64,000 bases of DNA. Source: Kribbella sp. CA-293567 (lineage in GTDB: Bacteria; Actinomycetota; Actinomycetes; Propionibacteriales; Kribbellaceae). The stretch's first letter is position 1. Every line of letters starts with the position of its first letter. A model generated the notes under the pieces. It was not told the DNA's origin. It did no database searches and saw only the letters and a list, made by a program, of their open reading frames with translations. Both the position numbers and the translations under genes were made by a program. The stretch covers positions 992,001 to 1,056,000 of the forward strand of contig NZ_CP114065.1 in NCBI RefSeq assembly GCF_027627575.1. Direction: 5' to 3'. Shown here piece by piece: positions 45,493 through 54,499 of the stretch.

Positions 45493-46527
45493 TCAACTGA
45501 GGTGGCGGATGCCTTCCCAGCCGGCATCGGGGGAGACGTCGACGGCGACCCGGCCGTCGGGCCAGCCGGCGATCGCGGCCTCGACCTGAGCCGCGGCCGG
45601 GGTGGTGCCGTCGACGTAGTAGTGCAGGATCCGGTGGCCGGCCGCGGTCTCGTGGGCGAGCAGCCGGCCGGAGTCGCCGAGCCGGTCGGTCAGGTGGTCC
45701 TCGAAGTCACGGAGATGACTGAGGGTCTCGTCCAGCGGGAGACCGTCGTCGCGAGCCGCCTTGTAGGGCACCGAAACGGCGACGTGCGTGTCGAGATGCG
45801 GCAGCTGGACCGACCTGAGCGGAACCATCGCCGTGGCCACCAACCGGTGCCCGGCGGCCGTCGTACCCTCCATCAGTCGCCAGCTGGGCCCGCCGTCCTC
45901 GGCGACATGATCCGCAGCGAAGGCTGCCACCGCCGGCAGCAACTCGGCGATCGGTACTGCGTCCGCCGGGCGTTCCACCTCGGTCTCGATCGCGCCGACC
46001 CAGGTCTCGACCAGTTCCTCGCCCAGCACCAGGTCGAGCAGCAGGAACGTCACCCGCTTCTGCAGGTGCTCCGGCAGCTCGCTGAAGGTGGGGTGGTGGA
46101 CGCCGACGTGCAGGGCGGCCTCGCGGGTGTCCGCCTCGATGGTGACCAGTGCCGCGTCGATCTGCACCGGCGGCATTCCCTCGAACCTGATGGTGACGTC
46201 GGGGGCGGGGCGGCGCATGTCGGCGTACTCCCAGGTCTCGTCCGAGGCCGGCGCCGCGCGCAGCCAGCGCCGGGCGATCGCGCGGGTGCCCGGGTCGCCG
46301 GCGGCGGTGACCACCAGAACGTGGGCCGAGTGCAGTCCCGGGCCGAGCTCCCAGTCGAGGTTGCCGTGAATCTTCGCGATGTGGTCCGACAGCTCCTCGG
46401 CGATCGCGTTCGGGTCCTGGACGGCGATCGAGGCCGCCACCGCGTCCGCGCCGGTCGTGCGCCACCAGGCCCAGAAGTCGCCGATCGGATCACGGCTCGC
46501 GACCTTGCGGCGCTTGAACAAAGGCAT
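45493..46527 (-). CDS. DUF695-type protein of unknown function
   Basis: A 344-aa soluble protein with the opening PLFKRRKVASRDPIGDFWAWW. A DUF695-like C-terminal region (about 235-344) contains VSVPYKAARDDGLPLDETLSHLRDFEDHLTDRLG and HRILHYYVDG. There is no signal peptide or catalytic motif I recognise. It is convergent with the HD gene and divergent from proline dehydrogenase. A recall-based family call only. Confidence 0.65.
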   Translation of the reverse strand: MPLFKRRKVASRDPIGDFWAWWRTTGADAVAASIAVQDPNAIAEELSDHIAKIHGNLDWELGPGLHSAHVLVVTAAGDPGTRAIARRWLRAAPASDETWEYADMRRPAPDVTIRFEGMPPVQIDAALVTIEADTREAALHVGVHHPTFSELPEHLQKRVTFLLLDLVLGEELVETWVGAIETEVERPADAVPIAELLPAVAAFAADHVAEDGGPSWRLMEGTTAAGHRLVATAMVPLRSVQLPHLDTHVAVSVPYKAARDDGLPLDETLSHLRDFEDHLTDRLGDSGRLLAHETAAGHRILHYYVDGTTPAAAQVEAAIAGWPDGRVAVDVSPDAGWEGIRHLS

Positions 46528-46625
46528 GTCCGCATCTTCTCCCGGACCCGGTCCAACCCGCACGCGGCGCCGCGCCCGACGGCGTTGCCGACCACTCGGT
46601 GGCAGCGGCCTTACGCTGGGTGAGT

Positions 46626-46656
46626 CAGGACCACTGGGGGTACTGGTGTGGTCCTG
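46626..46656. repeat. inverted repeat upstream of proline dehydrogenase
   Basis: CAGGACCAC (46626-46634) and GTGGTCCTG (46648-46656) are exact reverse complements with a 13-nt loop, 121 bp before the PRODH start in the 249-bp divergent spacer. A possible operator; nothing else recognisable in the spacer apart from the GAGGAGG ribosome-binding site at 46761-46767. Confidence 0.4.
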
Positions 46657-46776
46657 GCCACACTCCCGGCGAAGATTAGGGACGGCCAGGTTCAGGCGCG
46701 TAGCCTGCTGACACCCCTGAATCATCGCGCGGCACAACGGGGCCGGGTGGGACGGGAAACGAGGAGGAACGCGAAA

Positions 46777-47706
46777 GTGCTTCGGCGAGTCCTGCTGGGC
46801 GTGTCCCGCAGCCCCCAGATCAAGAAGGCCGTTACGGCGATGCCCGTCTCCAGCGGCATCGTGGCCCGGTTCGTGGCCGGCGAGACCGCTCCGGAGGCCG
46901 TGCTGGCCACCGAGAAGCTGGTCAGCAGCGGCCTCCACGTCACCCTCGACCACCTCGGTGAGGACGTCACCGACATCGCCGCCGCGACGGCCACCGCCGA
47001 CGCGTACCTCGAGCTGCTCAAGCAGCTCTCCGCGGCCGGTCTCACCGCCAACGCGGAGGTCTCGGTCAAGCTGTCCGCCGTCGGCCAGGCGCTGCCCGGT
47101 GACGGCGAGAAGATCGCGCTGGAGAACGCGCGCTCGATCTGCCACGCGGCCCGCAACGCCGGGACGACGGTGACGCTCGACATGGAGGACCACACCACCA
47201 CGGACTCCACCCTCGGCATCCTGCGCGAGCTGCGCCAGGACTTCCCCGAGACCGGCGCGGTGCTGCAGGCGTACCTGCGGCGCACCGAGGCCGACTGCGT
47301 CGATCTGGCCCACGCCGGGTCGCGGGTGCGGCTGTGCAAGGGCGCCTACAAGGAGCCGGAGTCGGTCGCCTTCCAGGACAAGCGCGCCGTCGACAAGGCC
47401 TACGTCCGCGCGATGAAGGTGCTGATGAACGGCGCCGGCTACCCGATGATCGCCTCGCACGACCCCCGGCTGATCGCGATCGCCGGCTCCCTGGCCGACC
47501 GCGCCGGCCGCGAGCGCGGCAGCTACGAGTACCAGATGCTCTACGGCATCCGCCCGGAGGAGCAGCTCCGCCTGGCCCGCGAGGGCCACACCGTCCGCGT
47601 CTACATCCCGTACGGCGAGGACTGGTACGGCTACCTGGTCCGCCGCCTGGCCGAGCGCCCCGCCAACCTCCAGTTCTTCGCCCGCTCGCTGATCAGCAAG
47701 AAGTAG
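46777..47706 (+). CDS. proline dehydrogenase
   Basis: A 309-aa monofunctional FAD-dependent PRODH that oxidises proline to pyrroline-5-carboxylate. Its TIM barrel shows VTLDHLGEDV, AEVSVKLSAVGQ, VTLDMEDHTTTD, AVLQAYLRRTEAD, VRLCKGAYKEP and the C-terminal EYQMLYGIRPEEQLRLA..VRVYIPYGEDWYGYLVRRLAERPANL, where the substrate Arg pair lies. The GTG start follows GAGGAGG. The P5C dehydrogenase partner is not here, while the reverse enzyme proC lies 4 kb away. Confidence 0.92.
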   Translation: MLRRVLLGVSRSPQIKKAVTAMPVSSGIVARFVAGETAPEAVLATEKLVSSGLHVTLDHLGEDVTDIAAATATADAYLELLKQLSAAGLTANAEVSVKLSAVGQALPGDGEKIALENARSICHAARNAGTTVTLDMEDHTTTDSTLGILRELRQDFPETGAVLQAYLRRTEADCVDLAHAGSRVRLCKGAYKEPESVAFQDKRAVDKAYVRAMKVLMNGAGYPMIASHDPRLIAIAGSLADRAGRERGSYEYQMLYGIRPEEQLRLAREGHTVRVYIPYGEDWYGYLVRRLAERPANLQFFARSLISKK

Positions 47707-47723
47707 TTCGCCGTACGCGGCAG

Positions 47724-47752
47724 CTGCCGGCCCCGCCATGCGGGGCCGGCAG
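47724..47752. terminator. bidirectional hairpin terminator
   Basis: CTGCCGGCCCCGC and GCGGGGCCGGCAG form a 13-bp perfect stem with loop CAT between the convergent PRODH and S15 peptidase genes, 18 and 13 bp from their stops. Confidence 0.8.
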
Positions 47753-47764
47753 ACGACCGCCTGG

Positions 47765-49846
47765 CTAGGGCGTCGGCGCGGTGGTGAAGGCACCCCGTCC
47801 GCCGACGACCGGCAGGTCGAACGAGCTGCCGTGCAGGTTGAGCGTCAGCTTCGTGCCTGCCGGAGGCCGGACGGTGAAGTCGCGATCGCTGGAGAGCACC
47901 ATCAGGCCGAGCCGGTTGCCGGCGGGGACGACGACGTCCTTCGGCTGCAGGTCGACCTCGACCCGGTCGGTCGCGCCGATCCGGATCGGTGACTCGAAGT
48001 ACTCCGAGTCGGTGTTGGCGGGGTCGGCCCAGCCGCGGGTGAGGATCGTGGCGGCGCCGGTGGGGGAGTAGCTGACCAGCGCCACCGAGAGGTTGGCCCG
48101 GGCCGCGCTGAAGGCGACCTTGAGTGAGGCCGTCGGGGTTCCGCTGATCCGGACCGGCTTGGTCAGGGGCTCGGTCTGGTAGATCAGGCGGGCGTCGGAG
48201 GCGGCCGCGTTGGCCGAGGCCAGCGGGGCGATCGCTGGGTTGTCGGTCAGCGTCTCGCGGATGCTGCCGTCCCTGCCGGTGGTGAGGCCGCCGCGGGTGT
48301 TGCCGCCCGGCGTGAAGCGGAGGTTGACGGCTGCGGCGGCCGGGTCGGGCCACTCGGCGTACGGGGTGGGGTTGGCGGTGCCGCAGACCAGGTTCACTAC
48401 GGTGCCGTTGGCAACTTTCTGTCCGTCGCCGGTCGCAACGGCCGAGGTCAGTACCAAGTGGGTGGCGTCAGGGATGCCGGTGATCAGCCGGGTGGTGTTG
48501 GTTGTCGTCCCGTTCGCGTTGGTCTGCGGGACGGTCAGGGTGAAGCCGATCCGGAAGGCGCTGGTGTCCGCGACCGTCAACGTGGTGGTGCCGGCCTGAT
48601 CGCCGGTCACCACGCTCTGGCGGGCCGGGCAGGCTGCGGGCTCGCGGACGACCCAGGACCGGGGCAGTTGCTCGACACCGTTCTGTACGCCGTACAGGTA
48701 GCGGGTGAACCAGTAGTTGATCAGCACGTCCGGCGGCGCGCCGCCGTGGCCGCCCTGGTGGAAGTAGAACATGTGCGGCACGCCCTGCTTCTTGAGCGCG
48801 TCGTAGAACTGGGCCGCGTGCTTCGTCATCACGTTGAAGTCATTGTTGCCGTGCGCAACCAACGTCGCGGCGTGCACGTTCTGCACGTCCTTCAGGTAGT
48901 TGCGTTCCTGCCAGAAGGCGCTGCGGTCGCCGGTCGCCCGGTCCTGTTCCGTCTTCAGCTCGTCGAGCACCGGCTTGCAGATCGTTCGTGAGGTCTGCTC
49001 GTCGGCCCGCGTGTACACCGCGTCGGCCAGGACGTCGAGATCCTCGCCCTGGTACCCACCCGGCGCGCGGACCAGACCGTTGGCGCGGTAGTAGTCGTAC
49101 CAGTCCGAGATCGCCGAGATCGGGACGATCGCTTCCAGACCCTCCACGCCGGTGGTCGCGACCGCTTGCGGGATCGTGCCGTTGTACGACGTTCCCATCA
49201 TCCCGACCTTGCCGGTGGTCCATGTCGCGAGCGCGGGCGTGTCACCGTCCCGGGTCGTGTACGCCGGAGCGCGACCGTTCAGCCAGTCGATCACCGCCTT
49301 GGCGGCCAGCGTCTCGTTGCTGCCGCCCGAGGTCGGACAGCCGTCGGAGTGGCCGGTGCCCGGGGACTCGGCATGGACCACGGCGAACCCGCGGGGCACC
49401 CAGCGAGCCTCGTAGACGGTGCTGATCACCGGGCTGGTCTGGGACGCGGTCCGGAACGGGGTCGCGACACGGTTCGCCGGCGGCTGTCCGAGTGGGTGGT
49501 CGACCTCCCAGTTCGCCGCGTTGTTGAGCCCGGCGTAGTACGGGCTGTCCTCGAAGATGACCGGCACCTGCAGGCCGTCGGTCAGTACCTCGCCGGGAGC
49601 GGTGTAGTCCGCGTGGATCCGGTCGAGCTTCCCGTCCCGGTCGGAGTCGAACGGGGCCTGCACCCAGACCTCGCCGCTGTGCCAGTCGGCGGGCTTGGTC
49701 GAGAAGACCTCCTGCGCCAGACCGTTCACGAAGGTCGGTCTCGGCCCTTGGGCCTGAGCTGTCACCGGTGGAGCCGCCAGCAGCGCCCCCGCCACCAGAG
49801 TGGCCGCCGCCGCGGCGCCGGTCACCCCACGAACACGTCGTCTCAT
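47765..49846 (-). CDS. secreted S15-family Xaa-Pro dipeptidyl-peptidase/CocE-like hydrolase
   Basis: A 693-aa secreted alpha/beta hydrolase. The signal peptide (RRRVRGVTGAAAAATLVAGALLA) is cleaved near AQA. The nucleophile is in MMGTSYNGTIPQ, the Asp in HGNNDFNV and the His in FHQGGHGG. After the catalytic core an extra beta-rich segment of about 85 residues (TTTLTVADTSAFRIGFTLTV..) sits before the PepX C-terminal jelly roll (PVRISGTPTASLKVAFS..). The start follows an AGGTGG ribosome-binding site. It probably releases X-Pro dipeptides outside the cell; alternatives are ester or acyl hydrolysis. Confidence 0.88.
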   Translation of the reverse strand: MRRRVRGVTGAAAAATLVAGALLAAPPVTAQAQGPRPTFVNGLAQEVFSTKPADWHSGEVWVQAPFDSDRDGKLDRIHADYTAPGEVLTDGLQVPVIFEDSPYYAGLNNAANWEVDHPLGQPPANRVATPFRTASQTSPVISTVYEARWVPRGFAVVHAESPGTGHSDGCPTSGGSNETLAAKAVIDWLNGRAPAYTTRDGDTPALATWTTGKVGMMGTSYNGTIPQAVATTGVEGLEAIVPISAISDWYDYYRANGLVRAPGGYQGEDLDVLADAVYTRADEQTSRTICKPVLDELKTEQDRATGDRSAFWQERNYLKDVQNVHAATLVAHGNNDFNVMTKHAAQFYDALKKQGVPHMFYFHQGGHGGAPPDVLINYWFTRYLYGVQNGVEQLPRSWVVREPAACPARQSVVTGDQAGTTTLTVADTSAFRIGFTLTVPQTNANGTTTNTTRLITGIPDATHLVLTSAVATGDGQKVANGTVVNLVCGTANPTPYAEWPDPAAAAVNLRFTPGGNTRGGLTTGRDGSIRETLTDNPAIAPLASANAAASDARLIYQTEPLTKPVRISGTPTASLKVAFSAARANLSVALVSYSPTGAATILTRGWADPANTDSEYFESPIRIGATDRVEVDLQPKDVVVPAGNRLGLMVLSSDRDFTVRPPAGTKLTLNLHGSSFDLPVVGGRGAFTTAPTP

Positions 49847-50064
49847 TCGATCCACCTCACGTGTAGTCGTCGCCCCCGACCTGTGCTGCATCATCCGGTG
49901 GCCGCTCCGCCCCGGCAATCGATTAACCACCGGGACCCGGACACAAGGGAATTCCTTCGGGCCAGGTCTGGTCGCCGGCCGGGCCGGCGCCCGGCCAAGG
50001 ACCTGCACAGAACCTTCGCAAATCGTCCGCAAATCCTGACCAGCCCGGCGCTTAGCGTCGGCTC

Positions 50065-51006
50065 ATGATTCAAGTGCGCGGGCTGAGCAAGCGGTACGGC
50101 GAGGTGCTGGCCGTCGACGGGTTGAGCTTCGAGGTGGAGCCCGGCAAGGTGACCGGGTTCCTCGGGCCCAACGGGGCCGGCAAATCCACCACGATGCGGA
50201 TGATGCTGGGGCTCGATCGGCCGAGCTCCGGGCAGGCTCTGGTGAACGGGCGGAGGTTCGCGGAGTACGCCGAGCCGCTGCGGGAGGTCGGAGCGCTGCT
50301 CGATCCGGGCTCGGTCCATCCCGGGCGGACGGGGCGCAGCCACCTGTGGGTGGCCGCGCAGACGATCGGGTTGCCGAAGAGCCGGGTCGAGGAGGTCATC
50401 GCGGAGGTCGGACTCGAGGGTGCCGCCCGACGCCGGATCAAGGGGTACTCGCTCGGCATGCGGCAACGGCTCGGGATCGCGGCGGCACTGCTGGCCGACC
50501 CGCGGGTGCTGCTGTTCGACGAGCCGATCAACGGGCTGGACCTCGACGGCGTCCGCTGGATCCGCGAACTGCTGCGCCGGCTCGCGGACGAGGGGCGCAC
50601 CGTGCTGGTGTCCAGCCACCTGATGAGTGAGATGCAGCAGACCGCCGACCGGCTGGTCGTCATCGGGCGCGGCAGGCTGATCGCCGACGCGACCACGGAG
50701 GAGATCCTCAGCGGGCTCGGTGGCAAGCAGGTGCGAGTCCGCAGTCCACAGTCGGGACAGCTGCTGGAAACACTGCAGCAGCAGGGATTCTCGGTCGAGC
50801 GGATCGCCGAGCACGAGTTGCGGGTCGACGGTGTCACCGCCGAGGAACTGGGCCAGATCGCCTACCACGCAGGCATTCCGCTGCATCACCTGTCCGACGC
50901 CGAGCAGTCGCTCGAGCAGGCGTTCATCGATCTCACCGGCGACAGCGTGGAGTACCACGGCCGCCGTACCGAGTCCGCGCCGACGACCACGGAGGTTGCA
51001 TCATGA
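50065..51006 (+). CDS. ABC-2-type transporter ATP-binding protein
   Basis: A 313-aa ATPase with Walker A GPNGAGKST (about 36-44), the signature YSLGMRQRLGIAAALL, Walker B VLLFDEPINGLD and H-loop VSSHLMSEM, followed by a DrrA/CcmA-like C-terminal part (about 220-313). This is the type that powers ABC-2 exporters. The stop overlaps the permease start (ATGA). The target could be a drug or lipid. Confidence 0.92.
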   Translation: MIQVRGLSKRYGEVLAVDGLSFEVEPGKVTGFLGPNGAGKSTTMRMMLGLDRPSSGQALVNGRRFAEYAEPLREVGALLDPGSVHPGRTGRSHLWVAAQTIGLPKSRVEEVIAEVGLEGAARRRIKGYSLGMRQRLGIAAALLADPRVLLFDEPINGLDLDGVRWIRELLRRLADEGRTVLVSSHLMSEMQQTADRLVVIGRGRLIADATTEEILSGLGGKQVRVRSPQSGQLLETLQQQGFSVERIAEHELRVDGVTAEELGQIAYHAGIPLHHLSDAEQSLEQAFIDLTGDSVEYHGRRTESAPTTTEVAS

Positions 51007-51800
51007 GCGCGCTGCAGGAGAACACCGATCGCGTCTCCGCCGGCGGGGTCTTCATGCGGACCTGCGCCGCCGAGTGGACGCGGCTGTGGACGGTGAAGGC
51101 CACCTGGTGGTTCCTGTCCGCGGCGGCGGCGCTGATGGTCGGCTTCGGCGCGATCGCAGGCTTCGACGCCGGTGGTGATCCCACCCCTTCACCGGACGCG
51201 TCGGCCTGGGCGGCCTCTCATTTCACCGCGCTGCCCGCGCAGTTCGCCTTCCTCGCGCTGGTGCTTACGGCGGTGACCGCCGACTACGCAACGGGCGGAA
51301 TCATCCCAGCTCTGCAGTGGACTCCGCGGCGTACGACCTTCTTCTTCGCCCGCAGCCTCATTGCCGTCGGCACGGCCACCCTCGTGGGCGTCCTGCTCGC
51401 GCTGGCCTCCGCACTGGCTGCCTATCTGGCCGCCAATCAGCAGCTCAACCTCCCTCTCGGCGAAGCCGGCGAGACCCTCGGAACCGTCGCCTTCGTCTTC
51501 GCCGCCGGTACCGCGCTGGCGGCCGGCCTCGGTTTCGTACTGCGCAACACCGCCGGCGGCCTGGTCTCGGTCTTCCTCCTGATCCTCCTGCTGCCCCTCC
51601 TGCTTCCGCAGTTCGGCTACACCTGGCTGACGACGATCGCCGACTACCTGCCTGGCTCCCGCGCGATCTTCCTCCTGACCGGCGAACCGAACGACCGGGG
51701 ATTCACCACCACGTCCTCGGTGCTCACCATGCTGGCGTGGGCCGTCGGCACCCTGGCCGGCGGCTGGCTGCGCCTCACTCGCGACGACGCCAACCGGTGA
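51003..51800 (+). CDS. ABC-2-type transporter permease
   Basis: A 265-aa protein with about six transmembrane segments (for example WWFLSAAAALMVGFGAI, FAFLALVLTAVTADY, LVGVLLALASALAAYLA, VFLLILLLPLLLP). The DYATGGIIPALQWTPRRTTFFFAR segment is seen in ABC-2 permeases. It is translated together with the ATPase and completes a two-gene exporter. It ends 54 bp before proC. Confidence 0.85.
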   Translation: MSALQENTDRVSAGGVFMRTCAAEWTRLWTVKATWWFLSAAAALMVGFGAIAGFDAGGDPTPSPDASAWAASHFTALPAQFAFLALVLTAVTADYATGGIIPALQWTPRRTTFFFARSLIAVGTATLVGVLLALASALAAYLAANQQLNLPLGEAGETLGTVAFVFAAGTALAAGLGFVLRNTAGGLVSVFLLILLLPLLLPQFGYTWLTTIADYLPGSRAIFLLTGEPNDRGFTTTSSVLTMLAWAVGTLAGGWLRLTRDDANR

Positions 51801-51854
51801 CCAGGTCCCGGGATTCGCACGAACTCGAACAGCCGGCCCGGTTAACCTGAGCGC

Positions 51855-52664
51855 ATGAGTAGCAATGGGCAGGTGGCCATCCTCGGCGCCGGTGTGATGG
51901 GCGAGACGCTGTTGTCGGGGCTGTTGCGGGCCGGGCGGCGACCGGAGGAGCTGCTGATCTCCGAGCGGCGCGAGGAGCGGGCGGCCGAACTGCGCGAGCG
52001 GTACGGCGTGGACGTGGTCACCAACGTGGAAGCGGCGGCCAAGGCGGACACGCTGGTGCTGGTGGTCAAGCCGCAGGACATGCCCGAGCTGCTGGCCGAG
52101 ATCGCCCCGGTCGTTCGGCCGTCCCAGACGATGGTTTCGCTGGCGGCCGGTATCACCACCACGTTCATCGAGTCCCGGCTGCCCGAGGGGGTCGCTGTCG
52201 TCCGGGTGATGCCCAACACGCCCGCCTTGGTCGACGAGGGGATGGCGGCGATCTCCCGTGGGGCGCACTGCGACGACAGTCACCTGGTGCTGGCCGAGGG
52301 TTTGCTGGCCGCCACCGGCCGGGTGATCCGGGTGCCGGAGAAGCAGCAGGACGCGGTGACCGCGATCTCCGGATCGGGTCCGGCGTACATCTTCTTCGTG
52401 GTCGAGTCGATGATCGAGGCCGGCGTGCACATGGGGCTGCCCCGCTCGACCGCCACCGAGCTGGTCGTCCAGACCGTCGTCGGCTCGGCCAAGCTGCTGC
52501 GCGAGACCGGCGAGCACCCGACCGTACTGCGCGAGCGCGTCACCTCCCCGGGCGGTACGACGGCCGCAGCGGTGCGCGAACTCGAGGACCACAAGGTCCG
52601 CGCCGCCTTCCTCTCCGCCATCGAGGCGGCCCGCAACCGTTCCAGGGCCCTCGCCGCCGAGTGA
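51855..52664 (+). CDS. proC: pyrroline-5-carboxylate reductase
   Basis: ProC makes proline from P5C using NAD(P)H. The 269-aa protein has the Rossmann motif AILGAGVMGETLLSGLL (about 7-23), VVKPQDMPELL, RVMPNTPALVDEGMAAI and the C-terminal signature ISGSGPAYIFFVVESMIEAGVHMGLPR with TSPGGTTAAAVRELE. It sits in the same neighbourhood as proline dehydrogenase but on a separate transcript. The promoter must be in the 54 bp after the permease gene, or it is co-transcribed. Confidence 0.95.
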   Translation: MSSNGQVAILGAGVMGETLLSGLLRAGRRPEELLISERREERAAELRERYGVDVVTNVEAAAKADTLVLVVKPQDMPELLAEIAPVVRPSQTMVSLAAGITTTFIESRLPEGVAVVRVMPNTPALVDEGMAAISRGAHCDDSHLVLAEGLLAATGRVIRVPEKQQDAVTAISGSGPAYIFFVVESMIEAGVHMGLPRSTATELVVQTVVGSAKLLRETGEHPTVLRERVTSPGGTTAAAVRELEDHKVRAAFLSAIEAARNRSRALAAE

Positions 52665-52716
52665 CCCCGCCGGCAACCCTGGGAGCCCTTCGGCCCCGCC
52701 TTGCAACACCTCGGCG

Positions 52717-52744
52717 TTGACCGGTCACCGATTGTCGTTATCCT
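52717..52744 (+). promoter_or_regulatory. sigma-70-type promoter candidate
   Basis: TTGACC at 52717-52722 and TATCCT at 52739-52744 are separated by 16 bp in the proC downstream gap, about 70 bp upstream of the start at 52822. A good housekeeping-type match for this GC-rich genome, but unsupported by data. Confidence 0.5.
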
Positions 52745-52821
52745 GGGGCGCTGCGGTCATCCTGCCCGCGGGTTCGGCGGTCGTCGCCGCGACCGCCAAG
52801 GCTTGATCAAGGGGTAAGTCG

Positions 52822-53469
52822 ATGTCGGGTCAGCTACTTGACGCTGAGGGGTCTAGGGTCCCGCCCATGGGAAATCGTTCGAGCGGCACCGATGACGCTG
52901 CCGCGCGCCCCAGTACCGACGAGGTGGAGCTGCCGGCGAGCAGCCAGGAACCGCTGCCCGCGCTGCCCTGGCGCGTCCCGCTCGACCCTGCCCCCTGGTG
53001 GGCCTGGGCTCTGTTCGTCATCCCGTTCATCGCCGTACCGGCCCTGAACTCCTGGCTGTGGATGGGTGCGCGCGACTTTCTCGCGGTCGGCCTCTTCACG
53101 GCCATCGGCGCTTCGGTCGTCCGGGTGGCCGGCGGCGTCGTGCTGTACCGCGTCGAGGTGACCGCGACCGCGCTGAAGGCCCGCACCAGCCTGCTGGTCC
53201 GCAGCCTCGCGTGGCAGGACGTCGACGAGATCGAGGTGGTCGACGACTCGGTCGTGCTGGCCACCGGCAAGGACGAGAACGAGATCAACGGCATCGCCGC
53301 CGGCCGGACGGCGTACACTGCCGCCGTCATCCAGGCGGCCCGCGACGCGGCCGACGACCGCCCGGTCCGCCGGTCCCGCCCGCGCCCCGGCATCGGAGTC
53401 GTCTTCGTGCTCGCCTACCTCGTCCTCGCGGTCGGCGCCTTCCTCCTCCGCTGGCACCTGGTCCTCTAG
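52822..53469 (+). CDS. membrane protein with PH-like domain
   Basis: A 215-aa protein. After a polar N-terminus (1-55) come hydrophobic segments PAPWWAWALFVIPFIAVPAL (about 57-76) and FLAVGLFTAIGASVVRVAGGVVLY. A bPH_6-like cytosolic domain follows (VEVTATALKARTSLLVRSLAWQDVDEIEVVDDSVVLATG), then a final helix GVVFVLAYLVLAVGAFLLRW. ATG 52822 has an AAGGGG site; ATG 52867 is an alternative. The function is unknown. Confidence 0.7.
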   Translation: MSGQLLDAEGSRVPPMGNRSSGTDDAAARPSTDEVELPASSQEPLPALPWRVPLDPAPWWAWALFVIPFIAVPALNSWLWMGARDFLAVGLFTAIGASVVRVAGGVVLYRVEVTATALKARTSLLVRSLAWQDVDEIEVVDDSVVLATGKDENEINGIAAGRTAYTAAVIQAARDAADDRPVRRSRPRPGIGVVFVLAYLVLAVGAFLLRWHLVL

Positions 53470-53488
53470 CCCACCTAGAGTCGGAGGT

Positions 53489-54391
53489 ATGGACTTCTCC
53501 CTCTGGCCGAGTGCCGCGCGGACCTGGCAGGAAGTGCTCGACGGCGCGGAGTACGCCGAGCGAACGGGCTGGTACGGCGTCTGGGTGGCCGACCACTTCA
53601 TGGTCAACGGCGACGACCTGTCGCTGCCGATGAACGAATGTCTCGCGCTGCTGGCCGGTCTCGCGGTCCGGACCGAGCGGGTGCGGATCGGCTCGATGGT
53701 GCTCGGCAACACCTACCGGCATCCGGCCGTGGTCGCCAACCAGGCGGCGACGATCGACCAGTTGAGCGGCGGCCGGTTCGTGCTCGGCATCGGCGCCGGG
53801 TGGCAGCAGAACGAGCACGAGGCGTACGGGATCGACCTGCCGCCCGTGAAGGAACTGCTGGCCCGTTTCGAGGAGGCCTGCCAGGTGTTCACCGGGCTGC
53901 TCACCCAGGACCGGACCGACTTCGACGGGAAGTACTACCAGCTGACCAACGCGCCGCTGGAACCGAAGCCGGCCAAGCTGCCGATCCTGATCGGGGCCGC
54001 CGGGGAGAAGGTTGCCCTGGGCATCGTCGCGAAGTACGCCGACGAATGGAACCACTGGGGTCTGCCGGAGCTCGCCGAGCACAAGGGCGAGGTGTTCCGC
54101 GCGCACTGCGAGAGGATCGGCCGCGACCCGGCCACCGTCCGGCGCTCGACCCAGGCGATGGTCGAGATCGTCACGCCGGGGGACACCGAGGCGGAGGAAC
54201 GGCGGGAGCGGCTGCTGGCCGCGGGCCGGCCGACGATCATGGGGTCGGCCGACTACGTGCTCGACACGGTCGCCCGGTATCCCGCCGCCGGCATCGACGA
54301 GTTCCTGGTCAACGACGGGCTGCTGGGCTCGGGCGCCCGCCGTTTCGACGCCCTGGAGCGACTCCGGGAAGAGGTCTTCAGCAAGCTGTGA
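53489..54391 (+). CDS. LLM-class F420-dependent oxidoreductase
   Basis: A 300-aa luciferase-like monooxygenase barrel: DGAEYAERTGWYGVWVADHFM, VRIGSMVLGNTYRHPAVVANQAATIDQLSGGRFVLGIGAGWQQNEHEAYGID and KLPILIGAAGEKVALGIVAKYADEWNHWG. These are the hallmarks of F420-binding LLM proteins of actinobacteria (TIGR03560-like). Substrate unknown. Its stop is 7 bp before a long perfect inverted repeat shared with the convergent neighbour. Confidence 0.88.
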   Translation: MDFSLWPSAARTWQEVLDGAEYAERTGWYGVWVADHFMVNGDDLSLPMNECLALLAGLAVRTERVRIGSMVLGNTYRHPAVVANQAATIDQLSGGRFVLGIGAGWQQNEHEAYGIDLPPVKELLARFEEACQVFTGLLTQDRTDFDGKYYQLTNAPLEPKPAKLPILIGAAGEKVALGIVAKYADEWNHWGLPELAEHKGEVFRAHCERIGRDPATVRRSTQAMVEIVTPGDTEAEERRERLLAAGRPTIMGSADYVLDTVARYPAAGIDEFLVNDGLLGSGARRFDALERLREEVFSKL

Positions 54392-54398
54392 GGGTGGT

Positions 54399-54492
54399 CC
54401 GCCATCACTGACCAACCCCGCCGAATCGCGGTTGACGAGGCATCGTCAAGCGGTGGGTCGTCGCGGTCGGCGGGGTTGGTCAGTGATGGCGG
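54399..54492. repeat. 26-bp perfect inverted repeat, cruciform-prone intergenic element
   Basis: The arm 54399-54424 (begins CCGCCATCACTGACCAACCC) is the exact reverse complement of 54467-54492. The 42-nt loop holds a second perfect hairpin, TTGACGA-GGCA-TCGTCAA (54432-54449). It fills the space between two convergent genes. It may be a bidirectional terminator, but the arms are far longer than the other terminators in this window and no U-tract follows. A small palindromic mobile element is an alternative. Confidence 0.85.
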
Positions 54493-54499
54493 TCCGGGG

